The notes beneath the pieces were generated by a model that searched no databases, had not been told where the DNA came from, and saw nothing but the letters and a program-made list of their open reading frames with translations. Of a DNA stretch of 64,000 nt, positions 44,954-53,667 are shown in pieces. A program made the translations under genes and the position numbers. How positions within the stretch are numbered: the stretch's first letter is position 1; the number at the start of each line of letters is the position of its first letter. Source of the DNA: Ascidiimonas sp046199005 (GTDB lineage Bacteria > Bacteroidota > Bacteroidia > Flavobacteriales > Flavobacteriaceae); the NCBI GenBank assembly GCA_046199005.1, contig CP176050.1, positions 1,984,001 through 2,048,000 on the forward strand. The letters are read 5' to 3'.

Positions 44954-46084
44954 ATGCAGAAAAAAAACAAAAACACCTTAGATGGCATCAAGAAGCCAAG
45001 GTTTGCAATAAGAACTAATTCCGATTTCTCCAAAACAGTTAGAAATAGGGTGAATCATTATTTTAAAACGAACAACTTAAGTAAACATGCGAACATGAGT
45101 ATGGTAGGCAAGACCCTTCTTATGTTAACGTTATTCTTTGTCCCACTTGTTCTTATCAATATTGGTGTGGTTACGACACCATGGTTACTTTTTGTTTTGT
45201 ATATATGCAGCGGAATTGGTATGGCCGGGATTGGCATGGGGGTTATGCATGATGCCATTCACGGGTCCTATTCAAAAAATCAAAAAATAAATAAGTATTT
45301 GGGTTATACGATGAACCTTATAGGCGCGAATGCGACCGTTTGGAAAATCCAGCACAATGTGCTGCATCATACGTACACAAATATAGATGGAGCGGATGAT
45401 GATATAAATGCGCCCTTCTTCCTTCGATTTTCTCCACACGCAAAGAAGAATAAACTTCATAGGTTTCAGTATTTATATGTATGGTTTTTCTACGCGCTTT
45501 CTACAATCTCATGGGTCACCGCAAAAGATTTTATCCGTCTGATGCGCTATAAAAAAATGGGATACCTTACTAATAAGGGTGAATTCAGAAGCAAAATTCT
45601 TAAAATAACAGGCTGGAAGCTTTTCTACTATTCTTACGCCTTGATAATTCCTTTGTTCTTGGTTCCTTTACCCTGGTGGATGATAATTCTCGCCTTCCTT
45701 AGTATGCACTTAGTGACCGGATTACTCATTAGTGTTGTATTTCAGGTAGCACACATTATGCCAGATACTGAATTTCCCTTACCAGATGCCAATGGTATGG
45801 TAGAAGGAGATTGGTTTGCTCATCAATTGGCTACTACCACCAATTTTGCGCCAAACAGCAGATTTTTTTCTTGGTTAATTGGAGGATTAAACTATCAAAT
45901 AGAACACCACTTGTTACCCAATATCTGTCATATACACTATAAAAAAATATCCAGTATCGTGGCTGGTACTGCCGAAGAATACGGAATCCCTTACAATACA
46001 AAACGAACTTTTGTTGCTGCCATTCGGGATCATATTGAGGTTTTGCGCAGGTTGGGAAAAACACCTTCGGTTACCATAGAATAA
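44954..46084 (+). CDS. Membrane fatty acid desaturase
   Basis: 376 residues from ATG at 44954; an in-frame TTG seven codons earlier is less likely. Four to six hydrophobic segments and the three histidine boxes of di-iron desaturases: H-D-A-I-H, H-N-V-L-H-H and Q-I-E-H-H. The family inserts a double bond into acyl chains of lipids or acyl-CoA. A cold-shock gene follows 84 bases downstream, so the two may both serve low-temperature growth. Confidence 0.9.
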   Translation: MQKKNKNTLDGIKKPRFAIRTNSDFSKTVRNRVNHYFKTNNLSKHANMSMVGKTLLMLTLFFVPLVLINIGVVTTPWLLFVLYICSGIGMAGIGMGVMHDAIHGSYSKNQKINKYLGYTMNLIGANATVWKIQHNVLHHTYTNIDGADDDINAPFFLRFSPHAKKNKLHRFQYLYVWFFYALSTISWVTAKDFIRLMRYKKMGYLTNKGEFRSKILKITGWKLFYYSYALIIPLFLVPLPWWMIILAFLSMHLVTGLLISVVFQVAHIMPDTEFPLPDANGMVEGDWFAHQLATTTNFAPNSRFFSWLIGGLNYQIEHHLLPNICHIHYKKISSIVAGTAEEYGIPYNTKRTFVAAIRDHIEVLRRLGKTPSVTIE

Positions 46085-46168
46085 CCGTGATAATTAAAAG
46101 TCGAAAAATAAAATAAGATGAACATAGCAAAACGAATAATAAATAAAATAGTAAATAATAAATACGAA

Positions 46169-46366
46169 ACAATGAAAGAAGGAACCGTAAAATTTTTTAA
46201 TAATGCCAAAGGTTTTGGCTTTATCAAGCCTGTAGATTCTGATGAGGATATATTTGTTCATCAAAGTGGTCTTATAGATGAAATTCGTGAGAACGACAAT
46301 GTGAAATTTAAAATGGAACAGGGCAAAAAGGGAATGAATGCAGTAAACGTAGAAGTAGTTAACTAA
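46169..46366 (+). CDS. CspA-family cold-shock protein
   Basis: 65 residues from the ATG at 46169, where the canonical M-K-E-G-T-V-K-F-F-N begins; an upstream in-frame ATG at 46118 would add a non-conserved segment. RNA-binding motifs K-G-F-G-F-I and D-I-F-V-H-Q are intact. The A/T-rich leader of 84 bases after the desaturase could be thermosensitive, as in other csp mRNAs. Hairpin terminator downstream. Confidence 0.93.
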   Translation, partial: TMKEGTVKFFNNAKGFGFIKPVDSDEDIFVHQSGLIDEIRENDNVKFKMEQGKKGMNAVNVEVVN

Positions 46367-46390
46367 TCTTCCCTTAAGAAAAGATTTCAA

Positions 46391-46417
46391 ATGCCATCTT
46401 TTAAAGATGGCATTTTA
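46391..46417 (+). terminator. Terminator of the cold-shock gene
   Basis: Arms ATGCCATCTT / AAGATGGCAT with a three-base loop, then TTTATG. The T run is short. Confidence 0.65.
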
Positions 46418-46555
46418 TGTATGGTTCGATTCTTTGATTATTATTAATTAATCTTAGAATGAAAGTGAGTAGTAAAGAAACCTTATTGCGGATCGTAAAA
46501 ATGTTTCGATATCTAAACTCAACAGTTCAACTTTTTTTAAGAGAAATACAAAATT

Positions 46556-46900
46556 ATGATACAAAAAATACTTTTTTCGCTATTTCTTATTTTCTTGATG
46601 ATCTATCCATACCAAGGTGCCAGCCAAATTGAAAAAGTTGAAGGAGTGTATCTCGGTCATCTTGAGAAGGGATATTCATTTTGTTATAAAACCTCAGTCG
46701 ATACCGAAGAAATTATTGTTTTTGATGAGATCTTGTCGGTAATTCTAGAGAAGTATCCGCTTCATGAAAATAAGTACCTTGAGCAAAACTTTATTGTTTC
46801 ATTTATTACGAATGATAGAAATTCAGAAATTGAAAACAAAAAAACAACTACCGTAGTTCGTTTGCAAAAGCTTTTACCAGGTCAACATCTTTTAAAGTGA
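46556..46900 (+). CDS. Small secreted hypothetical protein
   Basis: 114 residues with a Sec signal (hydrophobic residues 5-20, then Q-G-A-S-Q). The mature part is small and beta-rich with G-V-Y-L-G-H-L-E-K-G-Y-S-F-C-Y. No family recognised. Single gene. Confidence 0.5.
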   Translation: MIQKILFSLFLIFLMIYPYQGASQIEKVEGVYLGHLEKGYSFCYKTSVDTEEIIVFDEILSVILEKYPLHENKYLEQNFIVSFITNDRNSEIENKKTTTVVRLQKLLPGQHLLK

Positions 46901-47014
46901 TATTATTCTTGTTCGAGTGATATACAATTTTATAACGCTCTTGGGCAAATGGTTACCAACTACATTAATGATCATTACCAGATTCACGAAGGATAAAGTC
47001 AATTCCAAAAACAT

Positions 47015-47269
47015 TTATGCATTGAAGATTAAAAACAGCATGATCGTAAATGAAGCTGAAAGGAACAATGTGATAAGGCTGAAAGTGCTGGAGAGCCAAT
47101 TATGAACCATTTTGTTGAAGAAGCTCATGTGATCGTTTGCATAATAATTAGATTGATATTTTTCGATAACCAAGAGTTTATTTAATCCGCGAATACTGCC
47201 TATTAAAATGTGTGTAAATAAGAGTACGACAATAATAGATTCTATATTCCAGTTAAGAAATGTTCTCAT
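47015..47269 (-). CDS. Small two-helix membrane protein coupled to the SPFH gene
   Basis: 84 residues with hydrophobic segments at about 10-28 and 60-82. Its start overlaps the stop of the SPFH gene by four bases (ATGA), which is the main evidence that it is real. It may be a partner of the SPFH protein. A short plus-strand frame over the same bases lacks such support. Confidence 0.6.
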   Translation of the reverse strand: MRTFLNWNIESIIVVLLFTHILIGSIRGLNKLLVIEKYQSNYYANDHMSFFNKMVHNWLSSTFSLITLFLSASFTIMLFLIFNA

Positions 47270-48117
47270 GATTTATTTTGTATCACATCGCCTACTCCAA
47301 TAAACGGAATCGCACCGGCTCCGGTGACTCCGGGTAAAATCCCGTTCCATTTTTCGATAGCTTTTAGGTTAGCTTCAATCTTTCTGAGTTCAATAAGGTC
47401 TGGAGAAATATTCATTTTTTGTAATCGTAACGCTTCTGCTTCTGCTGTTGCAGCTGCGATAGTCTGCTCTGCTTCAACTTTTATCCTGTCCAGATCTCTT
47501 TTCGCTTTGAGCGCATTTTGCTCAGCAGTTTGTTTTGCTTCTATTGCATCGGTAAAAGTTTGGGAAAAACTAAATGAAATGATCGAAAAGGCGTCAACCG
47601 ATATGTTTGAGGCAAGTAAACGTGAAGTCAGTGCTTGTTGCATTTCGGTACTTACTGCCGGTCTTTTGGTAATTAATTCTTCTGCAGTATACCGGGCAGA
47701 AACTGCCTTCATAACCTCCTGGATAGCTGGATCAATAATACGCTCCTTAAATTCAACACCGATAGTCTGATACACCAAATTTGCTTTATCGGGTATAATG
47801 TGATAGTTCAAAGCGACAGAAAGATCTACATCCTGTAAGTCGGAAGAGGAAGAAGCCGCATCTGTCATTGCTTTTTGAATTTTTACATCCATAAGGATGA
47901 CGGTTTGAACCACTGGAATTTTAAAATGAATACCTTCATTTAATACCTTGTCCTGTACGGCTCCAAAATTCTGAACCACACCGCGTTCACCTGCACCAAT
48001 TTGAACCCACGGTTTAAAAGCAAATAGAATTACTACTATAATAGCTATAATGATAAGATTTCTCCATCTACCTTTCTTTAATACGTTTTTTAACTCACCC
48101 ATAGGGTCATTGTCCAT
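47266..48117 (-). CDS. Prohibitin/SPFH (Band 7) family membrane protein
   Basis: 283 residues from ATG at 48117; a start 27 codons earlier is open but unneeded. One membrane segment near 20-40, then the SPFH domain (G-E-R-G-V-V-Q-N-F-G, G-I-H-F-K-I-P) and a coiled coil (A-E-Q-N-A-L-K-A-K-R-D-L-D-R-I-K-V-E-A-E region). The family forms ring-like assemblies that organise membrane proteases and microdomains. Co-translated with a small membrane protein. Confidence 0.9.
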   Translation of the reverse strand: MDNDPMGELKNVLKKGRWRNLIIIAIIVVILFAFKPWVQIGAGERGVVQNFGAVQDKVLNEGIHFKIPVVQTVILMDVKIQKAMTDAASSSSDLQDVDLSVALNYHIIPDKANLVYQTIGVEFKERIIDPAIQEVMKAVSARYTAEELITKRPAVSTEMQQALTSRLLASNISVDAFSIISFSFSQTFTDAIEAKQTAEQNALKAKRDLDRIKVEAEQTIAAATAEAEALRLQKMNISPDLIELRKIEANLKAIEKWNGILPGVTGAGAIPFIGVGDVIQNKS

Positions 48118-48436
48118 AATTCTCCATTTTAACTGTAAAAATAGAATACCTACTGCTGAATATCTTATACTTTTACAAAGGATTATTATATAAATCACAC
48201 TTGGGATACAGATAGCTAGTTTCGAGATCTACGTCGTTTGAATTTCAAATTTATAGACGATAAGTGGTTTCAAAATAAATGAGAAACAGCTAAATTTTTT
48301 ACTGGTTCAAGAAGCAATCTAAGAGTGAAATGTCCGATGGTCATAAGCAGTTAATAATAGGGTCTTTAGAAACTTGTAATCAAAGAGTTCGGCAGGAGGA
48401 GAAGAGTTACTTATTTTTTTAAGTAAATAATAGCAG
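48118..48436. other. Intergenic region
   Basis: No ORF of note. A weak six-base hairpin with an A/T loop sits at about 48409-48428 just past the stop of the VanX-like gene and may terminate that operon. Confidence 0.3.
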
Positions 48437-49111
48437 CTAAGGGTGATTACCATATATTGCATATTGCCTTTCTTGTTTAATGGCCCAGGTTACATTGCCA
48501 TAATCAAAATGCCAATATTCCTTTAAATCACAAGTAAAGTCATGATCTTCAAAAAGGTTGATTAATAGACTTCTGTTTTTTTTCGCGACATCACTAATAT
48601 CTGGATGATACGGATAACACTTTTTTGAAAGATCAATTTCTAAACCATTGTTGGTTCCAAAATCCATGACACGCTGCTCGCGTTTGTCATAGATCAGAGC
48701 GTCTACCGATCCTCCTGTATGATGCATGGATTTTCCCGGTGGAGCAATAAAATAGTTTATGATCTCATTAATTTCATGGTTTGATTTATCCGGATTTTGT
48801 TGCTGATATTGCGCAAATTTGGAATCCCATAATAACTTTTGATGCTCAAAGGATCTCCAGGCAGAACGTACGATCAAAATTTTATCTTGTTTCTCTAGTT
48901 TTTTACTGATACTACTTATTTTTTTAATTATTTTTTTTCGGACAAGGAACTGATAGTCTTCAAGAATAGATGGTTCAAAAATCAGGTTAAAACCTGTGTC
49001 CATTAAACTCACTAAAGGAGAGTGATTATCTTGAATCGAAATGGAGGTGGCCAAACGTTTATGTTCAATATCTTTTGCTTCTACCAATTCACAGTACGCT
49101 TGCGCAGTCAT
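48437..49111 (-). CDS. VanX-like D-alanyl-D-alanine dipeptidase
   Basis: 224 residues. Zinc motif S-M-H-H-T-G-G-S-V-D and the catalytic E-Y-W-H-F match the VanX/DdpX family that hydrolyses D-Ala-D-Ala; V-R-S-A-W-R-S near the middle is also typical. No signal peptide, so cytoplasmic. It overlaps the racemase gene by 23 bases and closes an operon of D-amino-acid enzymes, suggesting recycling of peptidoglycan peptides, not antibiotic resistance (no vanH or vanA ligase here). Confidence 0.82.
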   Translation of the reverse strand: MTAQAYCELVEAKDIEHKRLATSISIQDNHSPLVSLMDTGFNLIFEPSILEDYQFLVRKKIIKKISSISKKLEKQDKILIVRSAWRSFEHQKLLWDSKFAQYQQQNPDKSNHEINEIINYFIAPPGKSMHHTGGSVDALIYDKREQRVMDFGTNNGLEIDLSKKCYPYHPDISDVAKKNRSLLINLFEDHDFTCDLKEYWHFDYGNVTWAIKQERQYAIYGNHP

Positions 49112-50174
49112 ATTGATTGATTGTATTTTTGGTAAGATAGGGAGTACTAAATGCTCTCAACAGTGCGCTGTAATTCATTTCAAAAGCTACCGTATCGCCT
49201 ACTTTTAAATTACTATTGGTATTGTCTATTAAGGTATGATCACTGCTGGCACCTAACACGATTATTTTTTGTTTTGGAATAATTCCGGAAACCGTAACAT
49301 CGAGATTACCGATTGCCAATACTGCTCTTTTCATAAAGCTTTTATTGTTAAAAACAATATTGTTTATCTTCACATCATTCAATATCTTCTCTGTGCCATT
49401 AGATGGTTTTCTTTTAACTTCGATGACCTCGACCAGTAAAGTAAAAATGTCGGTAAAAAGTCCTGGTATGGGTTTTCCCAGAAGTGCTTCTCTTCCCAGC
49501 AGGATAGATTCACCTAGACGTAGGCTGTTTATTCTTCCTACCTCTTTTGATGAAACAAACCAGTTATAATTAGAAGAGTTTCCTCCGGAAATAATGGCTA
49601 GCGTGATATTGAATTTTTTTTCCAATACGGTAGCAATTGATGACAACTCGTTCATCTTGTCTTCATCTGGGCTTATTCCCATAAAGCAAGCGAGATTTGT
49701 ACCCACGCCGGCTAATTTTAACCCTTTAAGAGTGAGCACCTCCTTCACAACGAGATGCATTGCAGATGGCATGATGCCTTCCCGTAAGTCTCCAAGTTCC
49801 ACCATCAAGATAACTTTATGGATCTTATGATTTCTCAAAGCACATTCAGAAAGCTTCCGGAGTACAATTAATTCAGAATTTAAACTTATGTGAGTGTGAA
49901 TAACCACTTCTTCTATCTGGCTTAAGGCAGGTGTTCGCAATAAAAGGTATTGTGCCTTGATGCCTGCTCTACGCATTTTTATGATATTTGAAATCCTGGA
50001 GTCTGCAAGAATTTCAATACCATTTTCAACCAAAACCTCTGCGATTAAGGGATGTCCGCCTATTGCTTTGGTAACTCCTATTATATGGATGCCTCTGGAG
50101 CCATACAGCTGTTTCAACTGTCGTACATTATGAGCAATTTTTCTTAAATCAATATCTACTCTTGGAAGATTCAA
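49089..50174 (-). CDS. Alanine/ornithine-racemase-type PLP enzyme
   Basis: 361 residues. N-terminal alanine racemase fold with the PLP lysine in G-V-T-K-A; P-R-V-D-I-D-L-R-K-I-A-H-N and S-G-G-N-S-S further along fit the group annotated as alanine/ornithine racemases (YhfX/Orr-like). It interconverts L- and D-forms of an amino acid; the substrate is not clear from the sequence. Four-base overlap with the DUF1611 gene upstream and 23 bases with the VanX-like gene downstream. Confidence 0.82.
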   Translation of the reverse strand: MNLPRVDIDLRKIAHNVRQLKQLYGSRGIHIIGVTKAIGGHPLIAEVLVENGIEILADSRISNIIKMRRAGIKAQYLLLRTPALSQIEEVVIHTHISLNSELIVLRKLSECALRNHKIHKVILMVELGDLREGIMPSAMHLVVKEVLTLKGLKLAGVGTNLACFMGISPDEDKMNELSSIATVLEKKFNITLAIISGGNSSNYNWFVSSKEVGRINSLRLGESILLGREALLGKPIPGLFTDIFTLLVEVIEVKRKPSNGTEKILNDVKINNIVFNNKSFMKRAVLAIGNLDVTVSGIIPKQKIIVLGASSDHTLIDNTNSNLKVGDTVAFEMNYSALLRAFSTPYLTKNTINQYDCASVL

Positions 50175-51250
50175 ACTAACACCGACTCTCTTCTTAGCGC
50201 TGGAAAAGTTTTAAATAAAACCTTCACTAGTTTACCGCATCCATGTATTAATACATCCGTAACAGGTATGTTATATTCTGATTCATATCGTTTTATGATA
50301 TGATTTACTTCAGAAATGCTCATTTTTTCATGGTTAATCGTAATGGCAACGACCGTTGATTTAGAGCACACCTCTATCATTTCAATCTCTTCAACCAGAT
50401 CCAACATTGGGATTTTTGGAAAGTCGCAGTAACTTTTTCGTTTTGGAGGATGTTGTATTATGATCGCATCTGGCATTGCCCCTTTTAGAATTGCGCTTGA
50501 AGAAGTAAAAGCAGGATGACTTAAAGCGCCCTGACCTTCTACAACAATAATATCGGGCTGTTCCTGCTCATAAGCATTAAGAATAGCGTTTTCAACCTCA
50601 CCTGCAGCAAATCCAGAGGTTAATACGTCAATGGCTACACCATATCTGGAACCTTGCAATAAGCCTGTTTGACCGGTAGTCACGAAAACCGCTTTCAAAC
50701 CTTCATTGCGTAAAGCTTCTACTAATAAAAGTGCTGTAGTTCTTTTACCTACCGCACAGTCGGTACCCATTATGGCGATTACCGGAATCTTTACATTTCG
50801 AATTCGTCCTGTGAAATTGTGAAGGTTTTTACGCTCTGGCGGTTTTCTGACATCTTGTATGGTCACACCATATCTGGAAGCCGTACCAGTATACTCAATG
50901 TCATCGTTAAAAAACTCAGGAAGACCGTTCACGATATTCATCCCGCTTTTCATAGCGTTAAAGATGATCTTTTTTTGCGTATCGTTTAAAAATGAATCAA
51001 GTGGGGCGATGCCATATATAAAATATACTGGAATAGTGATTAGTTCTTTTAAAGCATGAGCGATACTTTCGAAAATAGGAATTCCATTTTTTATACCATC
51101 AAGATATTCGCCTGCATCTTCACCCGTATTTGAACTATCTACGATTCCAATAATAACGTACTTTTCCGAATATCTAACAAGACCATTGGCTACTTTGCCA
51201 TCAACCTTCCCAAATTCATTTTCACAATAAACCAATGTATTCATTTCCAT
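50171..51250 (-). CDS. DUF1611 family protein, DgcN-like
   Basis: 359 residues from the ATG at 51250; the longer start at 51292 would overlap the gene upstream. N-terminal Rossmann-like half, then a P-loop G-T-D-C-A-V-G-K-R-T-T and further G-Q-T-G and E-G-Q-G-A-L-S-H-P motifs typical of DUF1611. A member of this family, DgcN, is known as a D-glutamate N-acetyltransferase acting with the epimerase DgcA in D-glutamate breakdown. Here the partner has an alanine-racemase fold instead of the DgcA type. The role is inferred from family and context. Confidence 0.8.
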   Translation of the reverse strand: MEMNTLVYCENEFGKVDGKVANGLVRYSEKYVIIGIVDSSNTGEDAGEYLDGIKNGIPIFESIAHALKELITIPVYFIYGIAPLDSFLNDTQKKIIFNAMKSGMNIVNGLPEFFNDDIEYTGTASRYGVTIQDVRKPPERKNLHNFTGRIRNVKIPVIAIMGTDCAVGKRTTALLLVEALRNEGLKAVFVTTGQTGLLQGSRYGVAIDVLTSGFAAGEVENAILNAYEQEQPDIIVVEGQGALSHPAFTSSSAILKGAMPDAIIIQHPPKRKSYCDFPKIPMLDLVEEIEMIEVCSKSTVVAITINHEKMSISEVNHIIKRYESEYNIPVTDVLIHGCGKLVKVLFKTFPALRRESVLV

Positions 51251-51260
51251 AATTAGGATA

Positions 51261-51467
51261 TTAAATTTTCTGGAGTGGTGGAGTGGAATCAAAACACTTC
51301 AATTCACTTTCAAAGTAAACCATCTCGTTAGCAAGAGGATCATTTTGAACAATGCAATAATAGACGTTGCGCGCATAGAGTCGCACCGCAAGAGATACTA
51401 CGGGTCTTACTTTGGCACATACGATATCTCCAGTTTTAAACCGATGCTCCGTTTTATGTTTTCTCAT
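51261..51467 (-). CDS. Small conserved hypothetical protein in the D-amino-acid operon
   Basis: 68 residues, basic at the start, then F-K-T-G-D-I-V-C-A-K-V-R-P, a small beta-barrel-like pattern (SH3-like by eye), ending S-T-P-P-L-Q-K-I. It lies 27 bases after the cupin gene and 10 before the DUF1611 start. Family not recognised; may bind nucleic acid or act as an accessory. Confidence 0.55.
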   Translation of the reverse strand: MRKHKTEHRFKTGDIVCAKVRPVVSLAVRLYARNVYYCIVQNDPLANEMVYFESELKCFDSTPPLQKI

Positions 51468-51494
51468 TGAGAAGGTTTTAATTGTATTTAAAGG

Positions 51495-51827
51495 TTACTC
51501 ACTTTTTATAGTACAACAAATCATCTTAAATTTGTGATTAGCTTCAATTGAACTTGAAGTATGTGCAGGTATTATAATGGAATCTCCTGATTGTAAAAAG
51601 GTAGAATTTTCATTAATCACCACTTCTGCCTTGCCTTCAATAATATGAATAAATCTGGTAACTGGCGATGCAACATATGACTGCACTTTACCATAATCAA
51701 AGACTAGCACTTTGATAAAACAGTCTTTTGTTGCAATGATTGTTTTTGTGACGATAGAGTTTGAATGATAGAGCAGTGCATCAACCAAATTAAAGGTCGA
51801 AGAATTTTCGAAATCCCCTCGTTCCAT
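51495..51827 (-). CDS. Small cupin-domain protein
   Basis: 110 residues. A single cupin barrel: F-I-H-I-I-E-G-K-A-E-V-V, then G-D-S-I-I-I-P-A-H. Classic metal-binding His residues are only partly present (one His in each block), so it may be a sensor or binding protein rather than an enzyme. Start of the D-amino-acid operon or second after a small basic protein gene. Confidence 0.7.
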   Translation of the reverse strand: MERGDFENSSTFNLVDALLYHSNSIVTKTIIATKDCFIKVLVFDYGKVQSYVASPVTRFIHIIEGKAEVVINENSTFLQSGDSIIIPAHTSSSIEANHKFKMICCTIKSE

Positions 51828-51850
51828 AATTAAATTATTAATAACAGTTC

Positions 51851-51969
51851 TTATTCATCTCTGTTTTTGGCATTTCGTTTTTCTCTTTTAGCTGCTTTTT
51901 TCTCTTTTGGAGTGCGTGAGGGAGCGGTTTTATCTGACTTTTGCTTTCCTTCTTTCTCTTTTGACATAA
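51851..51969 (-). pseudogene. Small basic Lys/Glu-rich protein gene with a -1 frame change at an A6 run
   Basis: The ATG at 51969 is followed after two codons by AAAAAAG. The frame that looks coding (S-D-K-T-A-P-S, then T-P-K-E-K-K-A-A-K-R-E-K-R) is the -1 frame and has no start of its own. One added A, or a -1 slip at A-AAA-AAG, which is in the right phase, would give a 39-residue protein M-S-K-K-E-K-E-G-K. It could be a true pseudogene, a sequencing error in a homopolymer, or real slippage. It sits 23 bases before the cupin gene start. Confidence 0.45.
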
Positions 51970-52141
51970 TTTAGGTTTTAATCGTTCGTATTTCAGCAAT
52001 GGTTCGCAATGATCTTATCAATTTAATGCGATGCATCGAGTACCCCCATCCGGAAGTTTGGCTGCTTATTTGTCAGTTTGTTGCTATGGATGTATTGTAC
52101 TTTGTTTTCACATATGAAAACTCATCGATGCAACATCTCAT

Positions 52142-52176
52142 AAAAAAAGAGCAGTGTTTTTTAGTTCCTGCTCTTT
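52142..52176 (-). terminator. Terminator on the minus strand downstream of the AraC-type gene region
   Basis: Arms AAAGAGCAG / CTGCTCTTT around a 13-base loop. On the minus strand the stem runs into a T run (plus-strand A run from 52142). It would end transcription from 52274-53083. Confidence 0.65.
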
Positions 52177-52273
52177 ATAGAGTCTTTATATAATCTAAAG
52201 ACACTTGTAATGAAGAAAATTGATTTCTCTTTCTTATAATATAAAATAACAGTTTAATTTGATGTTTCTAAAG

Positions 52274-52417
52274 TTACTTTTTGATTTTAATAAATTCAGG
52301 TTTTATTGTTTTCTCTCTTACTGCTGAAGGGGTTTCGTTACTGAATAATAGCCGAATTGTATTCGTTACTTCCGACAGTGTTCTGTAAAACTTTGTTTTA
52401 TTTTTATATGATTGCAT
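52274..52417 (-). CDS. Possible small basic protein downstream of the AraC-type regulator
   Basis: 47 residues from the ATG at 52417 (an earlier start at 52456 gives 60). Rich in Lys, Thr and Glu with T-L-S-E-V-T-N-T-I-R-L-L-F-S. No family recognised. Supported mainly by position between the AraC-type gene and a terminator in the same direction. Confidence 0.3.
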   Translation of the reverse strand: MQSYKNKTKFYRTLSEVTNTIRLLFSNETPSAVREKTIKPEFIKIKK

Positions 52418-52522
52418 AGAGATCAAGTATTTAGGTTTTATGATTAGAATAATCACTGAATGTAAAGATCCAACATAAGCGAGAAGATTTTGCTATATAA
52501 ATTGTTTTAAAGCTTGCATAAA

Positions 52523-53083
52523 TCACAGATTCTCCAGGTTATGCTGTCTTTTTCTTTTCATTTTTTTAAAAAAAGAGGGGGTAAGACCGGTAATTTTTTT
52601 AAACTGATTAGACAAATGGGACGGACTGCTATAGTGAAGTTTATGAGAAATTTGAGCTAAATTAAGCTCATCATATTGTAACAGTTCTTTGACTTTTTCA
52701 ATTTTGTGCTTTATAATATAGTGTTGTATCGTTATTCCTTTCACTTCAGAGAAAACGTTCGATAAATACGTGTAGTCATATCCCAGTTTATTACTTAGAT
52801 ATCCCGAATAATTGGTTTTTGGAATTTCATCATTATAATGAATCATTTCTATGACAGCGGTTTTAATTCGTTCGATCAAAATATTTCTGGTATTATCAAG
52901 CAATTCAAGTCCGGATTTAAGAAGATTCTCTTTAAGAAGAATTCGCTTTTCTAAGGTAATATCATGAATAATTTCAACCATACCAAGATCTATAACCGTA
53001 TAATCAAGACTTAATTTTTGCAATTCCTGACTAACCATTAGTTTGCAGCGCTGACTTACCATGTATTTGATATACAATTTCAT
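52523..53083 (-). CDS. AraC-family transcriptional regulator (short, Bacteroidota type)
   Basis: 186 residues. The C-terminal AraC double HTH spans about 95-180 (H-Y-I-I-K-H-K-I-E-K-V-K-E-L-L, L-N-L-A-Q-I-S-H-K-L-H-Y-S-S, and F-K-K-I-T-G-L-T-P-S). The N-terminal 80 residues (Y-M-V-S-Q-R-C-K, D-L-G-M-V-E-I) match a small domain found in many Bacteroidota AraC proteins with unknown ligand. Target unknown. Confidence 0.88.
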   Translation of the reverse strand: MKLYIKYMVSQRCKLMVSQELQKLSLDYTVIDLGMVEIIHDITLEKRILLKENLLKSGLELLDNTRNILIERIKTAVIEMIHYNDEIPKTNYSGYLSNKLGYDYTYLSNVFSEVKGITIQHYIIKHKIEKVKELLQYDELNLAQISHKLHYSSPSHLSNQFKKITGLTPSFFKKMKRKRQHNLENL

Positions 53084-53587
53084 ATACTTCGTTTAATAAA
53101 TTTGAAAAGTTCGCTGTAGTAATCGCTTATCGGGATAGTACAATTTGGGCAATCTTATATCCTGTGGGTTGGTGGATACTTAATACATTGGTGGTCATGT
53201 GATGATCTTATATTTTAAACCAAGTAAGACCAACGACAACTATTAAAGATAGCGTAATTTTAGCTTTAAACCTACGGAAGTTCTTAAAGATATGGGGGCA
53301 TTTAAAAAAGTTGGGGATTGCTTTTTCTTTTCTATCTTTTTTGCTTCTCCAAAGAAACCCATTCTGTGCAAACATACGAGATAGAAAAAATGAGACTTTC
53401 TCGATAGGTGTTTTCAAAAGATCTACTAACTTTTGAAACCTTAACTAATTTTCTAAATAGTCTCTATTGAAGCCTCGGTATTTCGACTTTTCTTAACGCA
53501 AGTCATTCACTGCACTTATGAGAAAGAGAGCATTTTGGTACCATTCTTAGTTCAAGACCCACGCAGTGAATACCTGAGGCAGGGGCG
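53084..53587. other. Intergenic region with no supported gene
   Basis: A 69-residue minus-strand frame at 53208-53417 is basic and lacks a clear start context; I do not count it. No hairpin of note before 53588. Confidence 0.35.
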
Positions 53588-53667
53588 AGCGATTTAAAAA
53601 CAGACAGTGGCTGTTTGCAGCGAGCAGCCAGCTGGCTCTTTCGCTTAAAACATTCACAGAATGTTTT
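53588..53667. repeat. Compact multi-hairpin element (structured repeat or RNA)
   Basis: Within 80 bases: an outer pair AGCGA (53588-53592) / TCGCT (53641-53645) encloses AAACAG/CTGTTT (53598-53616) and the 12-base palindrome AGCCAGCTGGCT (53626-53637); a perfect nine-base hairpin AAAACATTC/GAATGTTTT (53647-53667) follows. The region is G/C-richer than its surroundings. It may be a REP-like element or a small structured RNA. Confidence 0.45.

Noticed and set aside
46917..47105. 62-codon plus-strand frame
   Set aside because: It competes with the minus-strand small membrane protein, which has a four-base overlap with the SPFH gene as positional support.
47324..47770. 148-codon plus-strand frame rich in Ser and Ala
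   Set aside because: Antisense to the coiled coil of the SPFH protein, which explains its composition.
48437..49111. VanX-like gene considered as part of a vancomycin-resistance cluster
   Set aside because: No VanH dehydrogenase, no D-Ala-D-Lac ligase and no VanS/VanR pair adjoin it; the neighbours are D-amino-acid enzymes.
51999..52193. 64-codon plus-strand frame
   Set aside because: Its end runs through the hairpin terminator at 52142-52176, and it has no family features or promoter.
53208..53417. 69-codon basic minus-strand frame
   Set aside because: No promoter, no neighbour coupling and no recognisable pattern; probably chance.
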